In this document: positions 63,608 to 64,000 of the stretch, in pieces | Numbering within the stretch: position 1 is the first letter of the stretch | Layout of the letters: the number at the start of each line of letters is the position of its first letter | From: Hyphococcus flavus | GTDB lineage: Bacteria > Pseudomonadota > Alphaproteobacteria > Caulobacterales > Parvularculaceae | Assembly: GCF_028748065.1 (NCBI RefSeq) | Contig: NZ_CP118166.1 | Location: forward strand, 1,193,501 to 1,257,500 | Reading direction: 5' to 3' | DNA: 64,000 bases | The notes under the pieces: generated by a model | Told to the model about the DNA's origin: nothing | Databases searched by the model: none | Seen by the model: the letters and a program-made list of their open reading frames with translations, nothing else | Made by a program: the position numbers and the translations under genes

Positions 63608-64000
63608 ATGCCGACAGAACCAAAATTTCTGCGTGTCTTTGAAGGTGAAGTTTTTGATGTTCCGCCCATCTGGTTCATGCGGCAAGCAGGAAGGTATCTT
63701 CCTGAATACCGGGCGCTGAGGGCGAAAGTAGGTTCGTTTCTCGATCTTTGCTTTAATTCTGATCTTGCGAGCGAGGTAACGCTCCAGCCGATCCGCCGGT
63801 TTGATCTCGATGCGGCGATCTTGTTTGCGGATATCCTTTTGATCCCTCACGCGTTGGGACAAAACTTACGATTTGTCGAAGGCGAGGGACCGCGCCTTGA
63901 ACCCGTGGTTACCGCTGGCGATCTTGACGGGTTTCGTGCGCAGGACGTGAGGCCTGCATTATCAGCGGTTTTTGAGACAGTCTCTAAAACCAGAACCGCG
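63608..64000 (+). CDS. hemE: Uroporphyrinogen decarboxylase, N-terminal part (truncated by window end)
   Basis: The first 131 residues are visible and open to the end of the window. The N-terminus shows the diagnostic [18 protein letters not shown] motif with the substrate-binding arginines, then [19 protein letters not shown], where the Asp in FADILL is the active-site aspartate, and [17 protein letters not shown]. The enzyme converts uroporphyrinogen III to coproporphyrinogen III in haem synthesis. The ATG at 63608 has AGGAAAAG upstream. The gene reads away from the putative origin and ppsR. Confidence 0.96.
   Translation, partial: MPTEPKFLRVFEGEVFDVPPIWFMRQAGRYLPEYRALRAKVGSFLDLCFNSDLASEVTLQPIRRFDLDAAILFADILLIPHALGQNLRFVEGEGPRLEPVVTAGDLDGFRAQDVRPALSAVFETVSKTRTA

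Noticed and set aside
1-64000. CRISPR arrays, insertion sequences or prophage genes
   Set aside because: No regular repeat-spacer array, transposase or phage structural genes were seen in any part of the window.

Overview
This window is chromosomal DNA from an alphaproteobacterium, most likely near Parvularculales/Hyphomonadales/Caulobacterales. The evidence is a Caulobacter-type origin neighbourhood at the right end (hemE diverging from ppsR-maf-aroE-coaE), a perfect TTAA-N7-TTAA CtrA box with clustered GANTC (CcrM) sites in front of hemE, a bacterial ceramide synthase beside a serine palmitoyltransferase-like enzyme at the left end, and many exported peptidases and lipoproteins. The taxonomic placement is inferred from gene content only.

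Layout. 1-3.3 kb: end of a serine palmitoyltransferase-like gene, a DUF2141 protein, a ceramide synthase-like acyltransferase and a coupled glutaminyl cyclase. 3.3-9.4 kb (minus strand): AMP nucleosidase, a JmjC-like cupin coupled to a BioF2-type acyltransferase, the Trm112/LON-domain/CnoX operon and a prolyl-tRNA deacylase. 9.5-11.4 kb: tRNA-Gly(GCC) followed by an AT-rich accessory patch with a frameshifted Rhs core remnant and two orphan genes. 11.4-23.4 kb: a block of exported hydrolases (M16, beta-lactamase-fold, M28, S9, M13) interleaved with two paralogous HTH regulators. 23.4-27.5 kb: a desaturase, a polytopic histidine kinase and a PhcB-like methyltransferase. 27.6-35.8 kb: ftsK, an Amt-like channel, a UbiH-family hydroxylase, a Tat-exported epimerase, a retropepsin-like protease, dapB and a DUF3088 protein. 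35.9-43.2 kb: an MFS transporter, an orphan gene, dnaJ, dnaK and an exported M3B peptidase homologue that has lost its HExxH. 43.4-47.2 kb: a TetR/HlyD/ABC efflux operon with a clear TetR operator. 47.3-53.5 kb: two coupled polytopic membrane proteins, then a VWA lipoprotein and a TIR-TM-FGE fusion. 53.7-59.1 kb: comM/yifB, a hybrid histidine kinase, an AmpG-type transporter and a small lipoprotein. 59.2-64 kb: adenosine kinase, the coaE-aroE-maf-ppsR cluster, the putative chromosomal origin and the start of hemE.

Functional themes. The cell envelope dominates: sphingolipid synthesis, exported proteolysis, muropeptide uptake and lipoproteins. Housekeeping genes (dnaKJ, dapB, ftsK, coaE, aroE, hemE) fit an origin-proximal location. 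The most notable items are the putative oriC with CtrA/CcrM signatures, the TIR-TM-FGE protein beside a VWA lipoprotein, the catalytically dead M3B homologue, the possible PhcB/PhcS-like signalling pair, and the Rhs remnant with orphan genes.
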